Shown: one piece after another, positions 13,601 through 24,900 of the stretch
How the letters are laid out: every line of letters starts with the position of its first letter
How positions within the stretch are numbered: the first letter of the stretch is position 1
The notes under the pieces: generated by a model
Database searches by the model: none
The model's input: the letters and a program-made list of their open reading frames with translations, nothing else
What the model was told of the DNA's origin: nothing
From: Rugalucina vietnamica
Taxonomy: Eukaryota; Mollusca; Bivalvia; Lucinida; Lucinidae
Direction: 5' to 3'
Length of the DNA stretch: 64,000 nt
Assembly: GCA_964017185.1 (NCBI GenBank)
Contig: OZ024879.1
Coordinates: 46,397,383 to 46,461,382, forward strand
Program-made: the position numbers and the translations under genes

Positions 13601-16600
13601 AATAAGCATTATGACATTTTTATGTTGATTGGTCATTTTAATTTGTATACTAAGTCACCATAAACTTCTGGTTCTAAGATGATACATTAATTTTTCAAGA
13701 TGTTTAAAGGCAGTTAACTCCGTAGTCAGCTGTAGGATCTGGTCAAATTTCAAGTTCATCCAAGATTGAATGGTTAATCACCAAGCATGCATTTGAAAGG
13801 GTATATGGTATATAATAAAAATAATTGGCAGAAAAATTAAATGAAGAAGGCCCAGATCAAGTGAGCATATATTGGCCATTGTTCCTCATGTTTCGTACAG
13901 TATTTAAATTTTAAATCAAAATTTTCGTAATGACATTTCAGGTCATTTATGGTAGACAAAGATTTCAAAGAAATCAACGCATTGCAAAGGGTATTTCCAA
14001 ACAGCCAAGTATTGCTGTGTTGGTTCCACGTTCTCCAGGTATTAAAGAAATTCAAATTACCTGCCTTAAGGTTTAAAGATTTATTTTAAATAAAGCATGC
14101 AGCAGCAATACATATTTTTTGAGTAAAATCCAAGCTTATAGTTACATAAGTGATTCACTGATGGGGGTTTGGTAACCAAAAAAATTAGGCATGGCCTCAG
14201 TGGCCTATTTGTACTTCTATAAAAGGAACTCATTTTTAACTTGTTTACTGTTACAGCTGTTGGTTTTGCCAAGTGATGACCATATAAATATCCTGACACA
14301 TCCATGTATCAGATCATATTTTGTCATCTGAATATATTTATAAAATATCCTCTTTTTGTACTCATTTTCTTATCTTATTGGTTGGGGTCCTCAATTCCCA
14401 CCAGGAATGCATAGACTGGTCGGTTAGATTTTAACACATACCAGTCAGAATGATGTCTGAACGCTTGCAGAGATCACAAATAACCAGTCCCTGATCATTG
14501 GGCTTCATGTTTAATGATTTTGTTAATCATACAGGCTACATATCGATGGATAACCAAGGTTGGCTCTGGTTTGACAGGAAATGACAAAGCTGAGCAGAGA
14601 CTTTCTGTAATTAAGTTCATGAGAAAGTTGAGAAGCTGTACATCAGTAAGTTTTTATAGCTACATAATTATGTCTGTCAGCCATACACCACATAATTAAC
14701 ATCCAAATTCTCTTTTAAGATTACCACTCTAGTACAGTCTTTTCATATGATGATATTAATAATATTTGAGAGAACTTCTTGTACTCAAAGGTAGGTCTAT
14801 TGTATATGTCTTGTTTAAAGTATTTACATAGTAAATATCATATGAAAAGGTACAAGTAGGCAACGATCAGGAAAAGGCGCAATCAGAAATAGTTTCCCAC
14901 TCCAAAACCCCAAGGCTGGAAAAAAACCCAAACTAACAACGAAACAATTTATGAAATATCTAGTAGAAAATCCACAAGTATACCTGTATTTACATATGTA
15001 ATATAACTACTGTAGGATGTGATTCACAAATAGCTTTGTTCTGATTATTTTGATGGACATTCTGTGACATCTGAAACAAATCAGCATACACAGACTACAC
15101 AGTACCAGGGTTAAAAATTGACAGTCTGGCAGCCTGATTTTATGCTGATTTGTGAATATTTTGCCCATTTTTGAAGTTATTTTCCCATTTCTAGCCATAT
15201 ATTTTAGGCTACCTGACATTTAGTTTTAGGAATATCAGTGTAAACTGTATGTTATTCTGTTCACTGAAATATAATATGTATGAATGAAGATATAGACATA
15301 GTCGCTTATTATTATGGATTTGTCTGTCTTTAAGTTTGCAAAAGAAAATGCTTAAGAACAGATAAAGGCGTCAAACGGGACACATTTTATTTGTAATGTT
15401 GTTACAGATAGAGAGTTTCGACCAAACAATGGAATCAGCTGCAGATGAGTTGCCAAATACTAAAGTGTTGTCGTATATATGTGACCAGTGGGTACCGGTT
15501 AAAGATAAATGGTGCTTGCTAGGACGTAGATTTTATCATGGAGACCATGACACAAACAACCTTGTTGAGAGGTTTGTATGCCTGTCTTAATTAGCTAATA
15601 GAAATCTACATCTTATGTTTTCCTTCATATACGGAAGTGAAAAGCTGAGAATCATCTGTCAGAAACAATAATATCCTTGTAGATATTAATTTCAGGCAAG
15701 AGCTCATGACAAGAGCCTCCTAGTGGTTTTATATTACTGATCCTTCCAGGGCGATACTTCTGATGTGTTTTTGGTTATTTTGTGTTTTGGAGTCTAATTT
15801 TTGTGCTGTTTGAGCCTTATGTACGTTTTAATGTTTTTAGTTCAGTTCCGGTAAATGAGTGGCCGCCTATGAGGGAATAGCTGCTCACTCGGCTTATGAC
15901 ATGTTTTCATGGTATAAGTGTCAATTGTCATTTTACTTTTTTCCCATCCCTCAGTTTGTGGAGTGGGAATGTCTTTCTGATTGGGCTACTTCCTGATCAT
16001 TGCCTATTGGTACTTTCCTATATACCTCTAAATTTCAGCGTGGATCCGCTGCAAGGAAGATCTGTAATCTGAATGACTGGAAATCTTGAATAGTTTCAGA
16101 GATATTTGAGCAGCTAATGTTTATCAAAAGAGTCAATTATGTATTCTTGCTGGTAGTGACACCTTGATTTTTATCAAGAGCAGAATGTCAGACTGGCAGA
16201 ACAATTCCAATTTGCAAGTAGCTCTTGATCAGTAAAATCATTTGCTCTTGTTTTATTTCATATGTGGTTCAATTAAGCTTACTGTTCTTAAATGATTCTG
16301 GCTCCGCATAGACACAATTATGTCTGTTACTGTTTTTCTGACAGAGATGTGGTTTTTCTAAGGACACAGCCATTTCTTGTAATAACAACCTGCTATACAA
16401 GCTGATAAGATCATTTAAAAGAGCTAAGTACCCCTGCTCCTTCTAAATTTTTATTCAAATAACAGATTAGTATCCCACATGTCTGATTAAAATTATCCAG
16501 TGATACAGCAGTTGCGGATCCGAGCTGAAATTTGAGGTGATAGCTCTCCCCTCATAAGCTACTTGATTTGTTTGTGTCTTAACAGGTTCTTTCTTTCTAT

Positions 16601-18891
16601 GAAGTACCACTTTTTGCGTGGATTAGCCAATAGAAGGGTAGACGACCTTCTGCAACTTCTAGATGACGATGTATCTTCAACCTTTGAGTATGTATATATC
16701 AAAATAAAATAAAACTGAGATCCTTTAAGAGCAGAGAACATATTAATGATATGGACCATGCCACGGTTTCAGCTACTTAAGCCTCTTTAGTGAAACTTAA
16801 GATTTGGCGAAATGGAGCTAAAAAGAAGTACAGTATTATGCAACTTTCAACAGGATAGTCGATTCAAAAACTAGTATTATCCAAACAGTGCCAAAATATA
16901 AATAGTTAGTTAGAAAATGAATCTAAACCAATCATAAACTTCTAATTTCTCAGAATACCCTCGCTGACCTCAAAGGATTAAAAAGAAAATATAATCTGCA
17001 CTATGGCTGATGTATGGGGAGACCTTTAATGCAGATCACATGATCAATGAAATTTGTTGAAAATTTTCACTAGTAATCTTTATTTAAAAAAATGCAATTT
17101 TTCACTTTTCGTCACAAAAAATTGCATTTGAATTTCCCACAAAGTAAAAAATTTGATATTTGTAATAAACAAAAATAACCAGACCAGAAATAACAAATTA
17201 AAATTGATAAAAAAAAAATTACACAAAAACAGGGCGGTACAAGATTTTTTATTTTCAGTATATATATTTACAGTTACATCGATGGCTTGATAAAGGCTGG
17301 TAGAATAAAGGGTGAAAGAATGAAAAGAGATGGCAAGAAACTGGCAGAAACGATGATGTCACAGGGTTGGGCGAATATCATTGTGTGGCACTCTGATGAT
17401 GTGTGTTATGTGCCTTCTCAGTCATCTCCACAGGAAAGTGGTTATCTTGTGGACATAATTCATGCAACATGTGAATGTCAAGCAGCATCTCAAGGAGGTA
17501 TGCCCTGTTGAGATTTAAAATAAATGCCTTTGTCTCATAAAATGTGCTATATTTTCTACTATGACCATATGGAACACGTATAGGGAATGTTATTTGTTGC
17601 TGAAACTCCTATATTTGACTTTATTATTGCAAGTACTTTATTAGCTCTCACAGAAATGCTTCATATGAAGCCTTGAAGCTTCTCTAGAGTGTATTGAAAT
17701 ATAGTCCATACTACCTCCCTTTGAATGTTTTTACTAAAGGATCAAACCTTTATATTTTATTTGCTATTACTGCAGCTAGTGTTGTGCCGTGTGGCGGCCG
17801 TAAAAAGTCTCCCCGTACATCATCCATAGTGCAGATTATATTTTTATTTCGGTCCTTTGAGATCAGTAAAGGTATTCAGAGTGTTCAAAACACTCACGTT
17901 TAGAAACATACTTCTAAACAATGTTGAAAAATATTTGACCCAATTTAGGAATATGTCTTTGATTTAGACTCCTCTTTTTAATTCTCGAAATTCCAGCACA
18001 ATAGTCTGGCGTTCGTTGCCGGTTTAAAAAGGGCTACTGATGAGGGTTCATTACCCGAAATTGCGCAATTTAGTCCATACTACCTCCCTTTCAATGTTTT
18101 TACTGCTTCCAAAGGATCAAACCTTTTTATTTTATTTGAAAGAATCACAGTAAATGCATTTTCTAGTTAATTACAAATTTTTTTAGGAGGTTAAATATCT
18201 TTGAATCAACATACTTTATTTTCTTCTGTATGCTTTTCCAGGAATGTGTAAACATCTCCACCTGGCATTGAATCTGTCAGCAGCAAGAGAGTATGATGTG
18301 CAGACAGTAAGATCAACAGTTGCTGAACAGTTATACACTTCAGGATCATGGACAGTTGATGGAAATTTTTTGACTGTTGTAGACAGAGAAATGGTTGGGG
18401 TGGTTAATTTGATGAATATGTCATGCATATGCGTGGCATCCAGTCATGGCCTGGAATGTGTTTGTAAAATGGTAGCTGAGCAATACAAAGATGCCAACAG
18501 TTTACAGTCTGGAAGCTTGGCGCCTTCTGTAGAATCTAATCTCTCTTTGCCAGATTTTTCAGAAAATGCACGGAAAGCCAAATTTACTCAGCTGTTAGGA
18601 GAAATTAGCCACTGGGCAGAAAACACAGATTCAATAGTAACTACCAGCATGATATCACATATAGAGAGGTTACATACTGGAATATTTGGACAGTACAGAA
18701 AAAGGTATACACAAAAGAAAATTCAGCCGTTACATCCATACAGAAGTATAATTGAAAAAGCAAAGAGAGATCACCAATACCATAAATTAAAAGGGAAAAA
18801 GCGTCTAGCAGTAAGAACCCCAAGAGAAGGTGGATCCTTTTGTATTAAAAAAAGAAAAGGACGGACAGGGTTCCTGAAAAAACTAGAGTAG
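3551..18891 (+). CDS. MULE-derived ZSWIM-like protein, 15 exons, 5' partial
   Basis: Exons: 3551-3673, 4548-4664, 5039-5132, 6812-6928, 7810-8038, 10372-10511, 11942-12028, 12897-13000, 13236-13407, 13942-14038, 14535-14645, 15408-15571, 16586-16687, 17274-17497 (or from 17259) and 18242-18891. All have GT-AG borders and phases that join into one frame of about 842 codons ending in TAG at 18889. Domain order is a duplicated N-terminal exon, a Cys/His cluster like FAR1/FLYWCH, a 'RRYYPTPNDI' block, an RNase-H-like MULE transposase core, and a SWIM finger. These features are typical of the animal ZSWIM1/3-like family, thought to be domesticated Mutator-like transposases acting as nuclear DNA-associated proteins. 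Fifteen exons and no terminal inverted repeats argue for a host gene rather than an active transposon. The start codon lies upstream or was not recognised. The exact orthologue is unknown. Confidence 0.85.
3895..4397. mobile_element. PIF/Harbinger-like MITE in intron
   Basis: Inverted termini of ~30 bp begin GGCCATTATTATTTTATTTT on the left and GGCCATTATTTTTTTATTTT on the right, with four to five mismatches. The element is flanked by TTA on both sides (3892-3894 and 4398-4400), the 3-bp TWA-type target used by PIF/Harbinger elements. It is 503 bp long, lies between the two duplicated exons and has no coding capacity. Confidence 0.8.
5159..5654. mobile_element. MITE flanked by TTAA
   Basis: TTAA occurs at 5155-5158 and 5655-5658. 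The ends are AGGAATAGG and CCTATTCCT, with weaker inverted similarity further in (ACTTACAAAC versus the complement of GTTGGTGAG). TTAA target duplications suggest a piggyBac-type nonautonomous element. It is about 496 bp long, in the intron after exon 3. Confidence 0.6.
5742..6706. mobile_element. AGCTCACCTGAGC-type nonautonomous element
   Basis: The sequence opens with AGCTCACCTGAGCCGTAAGG and closes with ATCTCAGGTGAGCG and GGACCATTGGTCC, the terminal arrangement of a very common marine invertebrate MITE family. Inside, a ~60-bp block containing CTTCTCCTCTGAAACCGCTT occurs at 5829-5890 and again at 6285-6345, so it is a head-to-tail double unit. Confidence 0.7.
6812..8038 (+). CDS. FAR1/FLYWCH-like zinc cluster exons
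   Basis: The two exons (6812-6928 and 7810-8038) encode NKCGNVQYKCERSRKSRRR, then NSCGAYVSFLLD, then VRSYFCHSGHDP. The spaced Cys residues followed by a C-H-x-G-H motif are the arrangement seen in FAR1/WRKY-GCM1-like DNA-binding zinc clusters that precede MULE cores. The basic stretch SRKSRRRSA lies inside the cluster. The role as a DNA-binding module is inferred from family organisation. Confidence 0.65.
6929..7809. other. Intron, nothing recognised
   Basis: This AT-rich intron runs between the exons encoding the two halves of the zinc cluster. Only simple A/T runs are seen. Confidence 0.5.
9005..9470. repeat. Degenerate CACCTGAGT-type repeats in intron
   Basis: Four related phrases (AACTCACCTGTATGAAAGT, CAACTCACCTGGGTAATC, GACCCACCTGAGTGGCC, GACCCACCTGAGTGACTT) recur every ~100-150 bp, each preceded by a GCTGTACCATCA-like phrase. 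They look like tandem remnants related to the element at 5742-6706. The rest of the 8039-10371 intron shows no recognised feature. Confidence 0.5.
10844..11790. mobile_element. Mariner-like terminus and decayed element in intron
   Basis: TA followed by CGAGGGGCATTCGGAAAGTT at 10842-10863 matches the typical start of mariner-type elements and the terminus at 63557. GAACGTTCGAACC and CGAACGTCCGAACC near 11725-11765 may mark the other end, but no clean inverted terminus is visible. Overlapping open frames on both strands at 11440-11778 show no transposase motifs. Confidence 0.4.
11820..11941. mobile_element. Element fragment abutting a splice acceptor
   Basis: AATCTCAGGTGAGCCATATC then AGGACCATTTGTCC repeats the terminal sequence at 6667-6700. 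It is followed immediately by TTTGCTTTGTTTTACAG and the exon at 11942. The element end therefore supplies or adjoins the pyrimidine tract of this exon's acceptor. Confidence 0.6.
12155..12305. repeat. Foldback element in intron
   Basis: The left arm contains GACAAGGAAATCTCAGAC and TTCAAGTCTCATCC. The right arm contains the complements GGATGAGACTTGAA and GAGATTTCCTTGTCTTGGC. The spacer between the inner arms is about 15 bp, so the ~150-bp unit forms an almost continuous imperfect hairpin. Confidence 0.75.
12897..15571 (+). CDS. MULE transposase-like catalytic core exons
   Basis: Exon 12897-13000 ends with VVFMDASYKG, matching the first catalytic Asp block of MULE cores. Exon 13942-14038 gives MVDKDFKEINAL and VLLCWFHVLQ, the second Asp block and the C-x-x-H block. 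Exon 15408-15571 gives WCLLGRRFYHGDHDTNNLVE, matching the N-N-x-x-E block with the third acidic residue. The triad therefore appears kept, which is unusual for a domesticated copy, but transposition activity cannot be inferred. Confidence 0.7.
14846..14945 (+). repeat. Dispersed repeat R1, fragment
   Basis: GGTACAAGTAGGCAACGATC, AGGAAAAGGCGCAATCAGAA and ACTAACAACG match the start of the longer R1 copies at 30187 and 61608. Confidence 0.75.
15721..16020 (-). repeat. Dispersed repeat R1, nearly full copy in intron
   Basis: This reverse-orientation copy contains GAGTGGGAATGTCTTTCTGA, CTTCCTGATCATTGCC and TATATTACTGATCCTTCC, the complement of the 30187 copy. It lies in the intron between 15571 and 16586. 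The family has no coding capacity and its class is unknown. Confidence 0.75.
16757..17060 (+). repeat. Dispersed repeat R3 copy in intron
   Basis: GTTTCAGCTACTTAAGCCTC, TTTGGCGAAATGGAGC, TTAGTTAGAAAATGA and AAAATATAATCTGCACTA recur in diverged form at 53150-53360, and the first part recurs inverted at 38083-38196. Confidence 0.6.
17274..18891 (+). CDS. SWIM zinc finger and second SWIM-like motif
   Basis: The splice between 17497 and 18242 joins ATCECQAASQGG to MCKHLHLALN, giving C-x-C-x8-C-x-H, the SWIM finger. About 50 residues later the same exon encodes SCICVASSHGLECVCKMVAE, which aligns as C-x-C-x8-C-x-C with the final His replaced by Cys. The 650-nt last exon continues into a Lys/Arg-rich tail (KKRLAVRTPREGG) that could serve as a nuclear localisation signal, then a stop at 18891. 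Confidence 0.75.
17498..18241. other. Last intron with two internal direct repeats
   Basis: AGTCCATACTACCTCCCTTT and AAAGGATCAAACCTTT occur at 17702-17755 and again at 18071-18125, with a third inverted copy at 22663-22709. A fragment at 17985-18070 is also a diverged inverted match to 35038-35140. Confidence 0.6.
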
Positions 18892-18983
18892 GCTATGGTT
18901 ATAGCTTTGTGCCACACCATCATATTTTCTCGGATGTTGATTTTCTAGGATGTCTGTTTCTTTTGTGAGGGATGACAGATCGA

Positions 18984-18989
18984 AATAAA
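18984..18989 (+). promoter_or_regulatory. Candidate polyadenylation signal
   Basis: AATAAA lies 93 bases after the TAG of the ZSWIM-like gene. Other AATAAA copies occur at 19098-19103 and 19442-19447. Which one is used cannot be told from sequence. Confidence 0.45.
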
Positions 18990-18991
18990 AC

Positions 18992-21465
18992 ATATTTTGC
19001 TTAGGAAAATAATTTTCATTGAAAAAATATTAAGCACATTCTTGTGTGTGTTTTTTTTCTATTGGCAAAAGAGCATGGGTTTTGTTTACAACATTTGAAT
19101 AAACAAACATCAGCCAGGTGCAGCAGTGACCACTATTATCGAGACTTTCTTATGTCCATGAAACTATGACGTCTGCAAAAATGTGAAGTCAGAGTATGAG
19201 CTACTAAATTCTGGAATTGCTGCAATTCCATGGTCAAACTCTTAACCTTTCTGACACAGTTACATATGCAGTACTTAAAAATGAAATGTAGTAATTCTTG
19301 TACTACACTCAGTAGAAGTCTGTTAACAAATTACAAATAAACAAAGTACAAATAAACAATATTAAGATCATTGGACTAGAAAAGATTATATATATATATA
19401 TATGCATCTGTGGCAAATATATGTTCTTTGTTGTGTATAACAATAAAAGCCATGGTGTTCATAGAATACACTTTGACAAAAGTTTAGCATATTCCAGTTT
19501 TAAAGTGCAAAAGTTAAATGCCCGCAAAATATTTCAAAAACAGATTTGCAATTCAAGGATTCAGAAAGTAAGCATGTCATAGCATGTCGTAGCAAAGAAC
19601 AAATAAAAAATTTGTCACAGATTTTTACAATTTATGTGTTACAATATGCATTATTTTGATAATAAGCCGTATTTCTAAAATCTGAATTCTGCACCTCATA
19701 TGACACGTCTGTACAAAATTCACACACAGATCAAGGAAGCGTATGTTGGAACAACCTGTTACATACAAAACATTGAGCTGAAAGTCAAACTCTGACATTT
19801 CTGGAAAGAACAAAAATTTATAGAATGTATAGCAAAATTGCAATGTTAAACATTTTGAAAATAAGTTTGCCGCTAAAGATGTCTAATGTCTACATCTCAA
19901 ATGACAGGATAATGATGTCTATACCACACTATTATTCTCTCTGTGGACTAAATATTTTACTAAGTTTCGTTTTATAATGTTGAATTTGAGTGCTTTTTAA
20001 GAAGGTTTTAAAAATGTGTTGAAAATCACACTTTCAAAACAGTAGTTTTTTCTTTTGTCATTCAGTATCTAAATAACTGCCGATTTTGAATCCAAAAAAA
20101 GCACTGGTTGTTTCCGCTGTAACCATGGCATCGAATAGGGGCGATTGCGTCAACATATTTATTCACTGACAGACGTGTTTCCTTCATCTTAGACGTTATG
20201 CTAAACTTTTGACAAAGAGTTTATTAGTCTAACTCACCGGTGGATACAGATACTATGTTGTTTAATCACTATTCACCTTGTTTTGCATTATCTACTGGTT
20301 CCCATCTAACTGAATTAAATATTGGAAATTATGTAAATCAAACCCTAAAGAATCTGTTTTAATTCTTATTAGATTATTGATTTTTTTCTAAGGGGGTTTT
20401 GGTTTCCTGTATTTGAAATATTTATAATGGGAATCAACAGATAATGCAAACACGATACGATGAAACCAGTTTGATCATGCTTGTTAACTTAACATGATTA
20501 GCTGTGTAAACAATAGAAAATGGGTATCTATGTGCCATAGGCATTTTCCGGTGCCATAGAGAACACATGCAACTCTTGTTAACCATTATGGAATCACAAT
20601 GTTGATTAAATACCCACTCGTAACATGTCCATTTCAAGGTAAACTGGCACAGTCAACCTAATGGCAATATACACAAGCTGTCTTCTGCACAACCACAATG
20701 ACAACCAGTTGTGGTCTTTGTGTCAAATCAATAAAGTTTTAAGTGTCTGTGGATTCATCACTACTAAGTTACACACAATCAAAATGACAAAAATGATATC
20801 AGTGGCTCGAATTTCATGTGAGAGAACAAATCAAAACTTTAAAAAAGAAAATGCTGACTAGCTTATTATTGACTAGATTTGTATTAAAAAAATGAGAACA
20901 TGATGAATATTCAGACTAGAATTGATCCACAAATTATCCTTCAAGATTATTGCTTGTATTGCAATATGTGCACATCAAAATTATATAAAAACTGAAAATG
21001 CTGACTAGCTTATTATCGACTAGATCTTTATTTTAAAAAGAAAAAGGAAGTTTCAGACTGTGATAAAATTCAGAATAGAATATTTCCTCATTTCTTTATC
21101 AGTATCTCACTTCAATCATCTGTTGGTTCCTTGTCTTTTACTTCTGCAACAGAAACCAAAGTTAGATTTACTACCAGATCAAATACTACATACAGTCATG
21201 TACCTTTTATTTTTATATGCGGAATGCAGTTATACATATTTTGGCACAAATAATTCTTTTTAGCATCTTGAATACAGTTGGTCCTTTTTTGCTTATTTTT
21301 TCTCTGCCATTAAATAACTTTGCAATGGCATATCATATTCAAAGGCACATGTGGCCCAAGCTGACATTGCCATAGAAAAGGTCAAGCTTGTCCAAGGGCC
21401 ATGTTTTATATTATAATTACATTATAGAGCTTGTGTCTGTAATGCTACATGCCAAGTTTGCAGAT
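18992..21465. other. Convergent intergenic region
   Basis: This AT-rich sequence lies between two converging genes. It holds a short TA microsatellite near 19388-19403. It also holds a ~35-bp duplicated phrase (AAAATGCTGACTAGCTTATT) near 20849 and 20993. No exon or RNA gene is recognised. Confidence 0.5.
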
Positions 21466-21471
21466 TATAGT

Positions 21472-21473
<2 letters not shown>

Positions 21474-21502
<29 letters not shown>

Positions 21503-21740
21503 GATTCAGTTTTACGTCCCTTTCAAGCATTTTCACTCATATCGAGACGAATCAATCTGTAGGTGGGGCGAAAACCGGAGTACCCGGGGAAAAACCACCT
21601 GACACACCCGCAAGCAGAACTTGGCTTGTCCCACATGTGACTCGTGCCCCGAGCGAGGCGCTAACCCACAGCGGTGAGATGATCGAATTATTAAGAGCAC
21701 TGAAGTCAGCGACCTTGACCACTAGGCCATGGGGGCCGCC
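21474..21740 (-). mobile_element. tRNA-derived Meta-domain-like SINE with 8-bp TSD
   Basis: Read on the minus strand, the element starts GGCGGCCCCCATGGCCTAGTG, a tRNA-Leu/Ser-like A box, and has a B-box-like TGTGGGTTAGCGCCTCG. It then carries the CCGGGTACTCCGGTTTTCGC core typical of Meta-type SINEs and ends in GACGTAAAACTGAATC and a poly-A tail, seen as the T run after 21474. TATAGTAA flanks it at 21466-21473 and 21741-21748, so this insertion is well defined. Confidence 0.88.
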
Positions 21741-21963
21741 TATAGTAAATTTGATTCTTAAAACGATTTGGTAGGTTTTTAAGATATATTAAGGTCATGT
21801 AAGACAGCTGTCTTGGTCATGTGACCTGGACCATATATATAATCCACACATGGAGGCTCCATATGAAATTTGGCTTCCATTTTGGTCAAGCCATATGAGT
21901 TATGATCTTAAAAATCTTTCGTAATTAATTTTGCTGGACAAATTCTTAATTACAGAGTATTCT

Positions 21964-24900
21964 TTATCCATTTCCTTTCTTACCCATTATTCCTTGCAAC
22001 CACTTTAAGGTGGTTTTCACGAATCCAAGCCCACCGTGGGTTGCCAGGTTAAGGTCGTTTGCCAAATCACCCTCAAGAGCCTTTGACACCAACTTCAGTG
22101 ATTGGCTACATACAAAACAAATAAAACATTTAATAAAAGTGATATAATAACATAGATAATGAGTACTTGGTGCACGTTCTGACCCATTGACTGGTATTTG
22201 CTCTTCTGAGTTAGCAGAGGAAATATGATACATACAAGGTATTTTGTCCTGTTGATAAAAAAGTGGGAATAAAAAGTTCAATCAACTGCTTTTGCTTTTA
22301 AAACACAAACATCTTTTATATAAATTTGATTACCAAGTTGTCTCTAGAGCAGCTTTCTTCTGTGACTCTGTTGCACAGATAGTACCATCCCAAATCTGGC
22401 TCTTGAGGGTCTTTTCGTTAACTTTAGAGGCCAGAAGCTGGCTATATTCTGTTACCATCTTGCTTACCTCATCTGAATCACAAAGTGAAAATGAATATAT
22501 ACTCTGCAATTTCAAGAAATTGAGTTTACAATAACGTTTTTGCTGGATCAGATGTTTTGAAATAATTATTGAAAGAGCATTACCACAGTTTATGAGCAAT
22601 CTGAACAATAATGAAATGCCACAATCATTTTTCTCTAAATTCTGTAAATAAAATATAAATGTTTGATCCTTTGGAAGCAGTAAAATATTCATAGTATGGA
22701 CTATATCAAACTGAATATGATATTGTTAAGTACAGATGTATTTTATACATGTTGTTTAGATATGAGACATTCAAATGCAAGAATGATGAGTATAACCAGA
22801 ATTATTCATCACCGACCAAAGAAATGCTTAAAAAGTAAATGATGCAATTCACTCGCGCAAACATTGTAACCATGACACAATTAAAATTGCCTATGCACAT
22901 GTACCCCTAACTCAAATAATTAATCATCTTGTACCACTAAGCAGTAACGTTGCAACTTCAACAAGTACTAAATTATCCCCCTTGCAATTAAACAAGTAGT
23001 GATTTTATTACTTTAATTATGAGCTTGTTTCTACTGCAATTTTCAAAAATTTTCAAGTATTGTTATGAGGTAGCAACTGTTATCTTTGTCTGAAAATTTA
23101 AATATAAAACTGTGAGCATTATTGTGATTTTTTCACTTGATAGCTCTAGTTTTGGTCGAAAAAATAACTCAATTCATTTTTTATCATACTCAAAATCAGT
23201 AATTTGCATTATGTACTCTGATATCAAATGGTCAGAGTTCAAATAGAGCCAAACTGTACAATGTTGCTGTTTGACCCTTAAAATGAGAAAGGTGGTTTTA
23301 TGTGGCTTTTCTTTTTTGTTCTGTTTATATCATTACACCTAAATATGTAAACTTATTACAATAGTGTTCCTAAATTTATTTTCTGCATAATGGATTTTGT
23401 GGCTTAGAAATAGGCTAAACTTATACAGGTACCAACCTTCTGTTAAAATACTGAAGGATGAAAGATTAGCAGAGCTAGTTCTTCTCTTTATGTTAAGGCG
23501 ACTCAAAAGCTCTTGAAGAGATTTTGCCTTCGAAGAGCCTTTGCCTATACGCAGCATCTGCTGTATGACAGATGCTGACATGGCCTCTGGTCCTTCAATC
23601 CGTCTAAGAAGTTCAGCCCCTGAGACTTGGCATAGCCGTTGGTATTTCACTGTGTTTGAAGGTGCAGGTGCTAGCCTGCTTGGTACCAAAGAGAAGTTAT
23701 CTGTAAAATATAAGCATAATCATGAATATGACTAAAGCACCATCAAAAATGGTGCTTACAAGCAGGAAACAGCCAATAGGAAAACAACTAATCAGACCAA
23801 AGCACCAAATTTTGTTCCATTTGTAAAACAAGTAACAATATGTTTCACCCATTACAATTTCACAATCTTGGGATGTAGGAAACAGTTTCTTTATAATAAA
23901 TACCTCAGTAATTGCTAAAAAGAATGAATTGAAATTATACACAGAAACATTGCAATAACATATAGCTGAACAATTCAGAAAAATAGCTTTTCTGGAACCT
24001 ATTCATTTAATCATTTTAATATGAGCATGCAACTTTGACATCAACGTCAGCCTGTGAGTAAATTTCATGAAAGTTGGTAAGCCGAAAATAATTTTCATAT
24101 ACAGACACAGTTTTAAAACTTTCACAACAGCCATCGTAATAGTTTTATTGCTGTTTTTGCATTATTAGTGAACAACTAAGATTATGCACACTGACTACTT
24201 TTGCATTAAATCACACATGATGTACATCAACAAATGATGACTTAACCCAGTGAAAGAGCAGTGCAAATTATTGTTTTAGAATGCAACATTTCAAACATCA
24301 AACCGAACAAGGATATGATATAAAAATGCGCTAGCCAGTCTTTGCGAAAACTGCTGGACAAAACCAGCAAAATTTTATTATGTCCAGCAGAAATTTTCAT
24401 TTTGTCAGACAAATGTATGGCAAAATTTACAAGATTACAATGTTAATATAAAGGCACTGTTGGGCAAAATAAGCTCTAGTCCAGCACAAAATTAAAATCT
24501 GTCAGACAGCTATCCAGCGGTAGAAAAAGATTTCAAAAGACTGACTAGCTTTACCTTAATTTATATTTTAAGCAGTTCTACCATAAATACTTATTGTTAT
24601 ATCATGGAAAGAAAATTGAATAAATCTTTTATCATATATTGGCCTCTTTTTTCCATTATTGTTACCTTTAGCCTGCAGGTCTTCTCTGGACTTTATTTTC
24701 GACCAGTCGAGTTCATTGTCCTAGAAGAGATTGTAAACTTATTTGGGACTAATAAATCAACACAGTGCATGCTTGTTTCATGTTCCTCTTTTAACCATTT
24801 TATTATTAGTTTTTGAATGCAAAAAGTAGATACATATACAGAGGATTAATACTATAAAATGGATATATGATGTGCATATATCATACTATATTAAACGTTC

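Noticed and set aside
18244-18891. Stand-alone 215-codon gene
   Set aside because: An acceptor sits immediately before it and it completes the SWIM finger begun at 17497, so it is the last exon.
21660-21740. tRNA gene (minus strand)
   Set aside because: A and B boxes are present but the cloverleaf is not complete and the sequence continues into the SINE body and poly-A tail.
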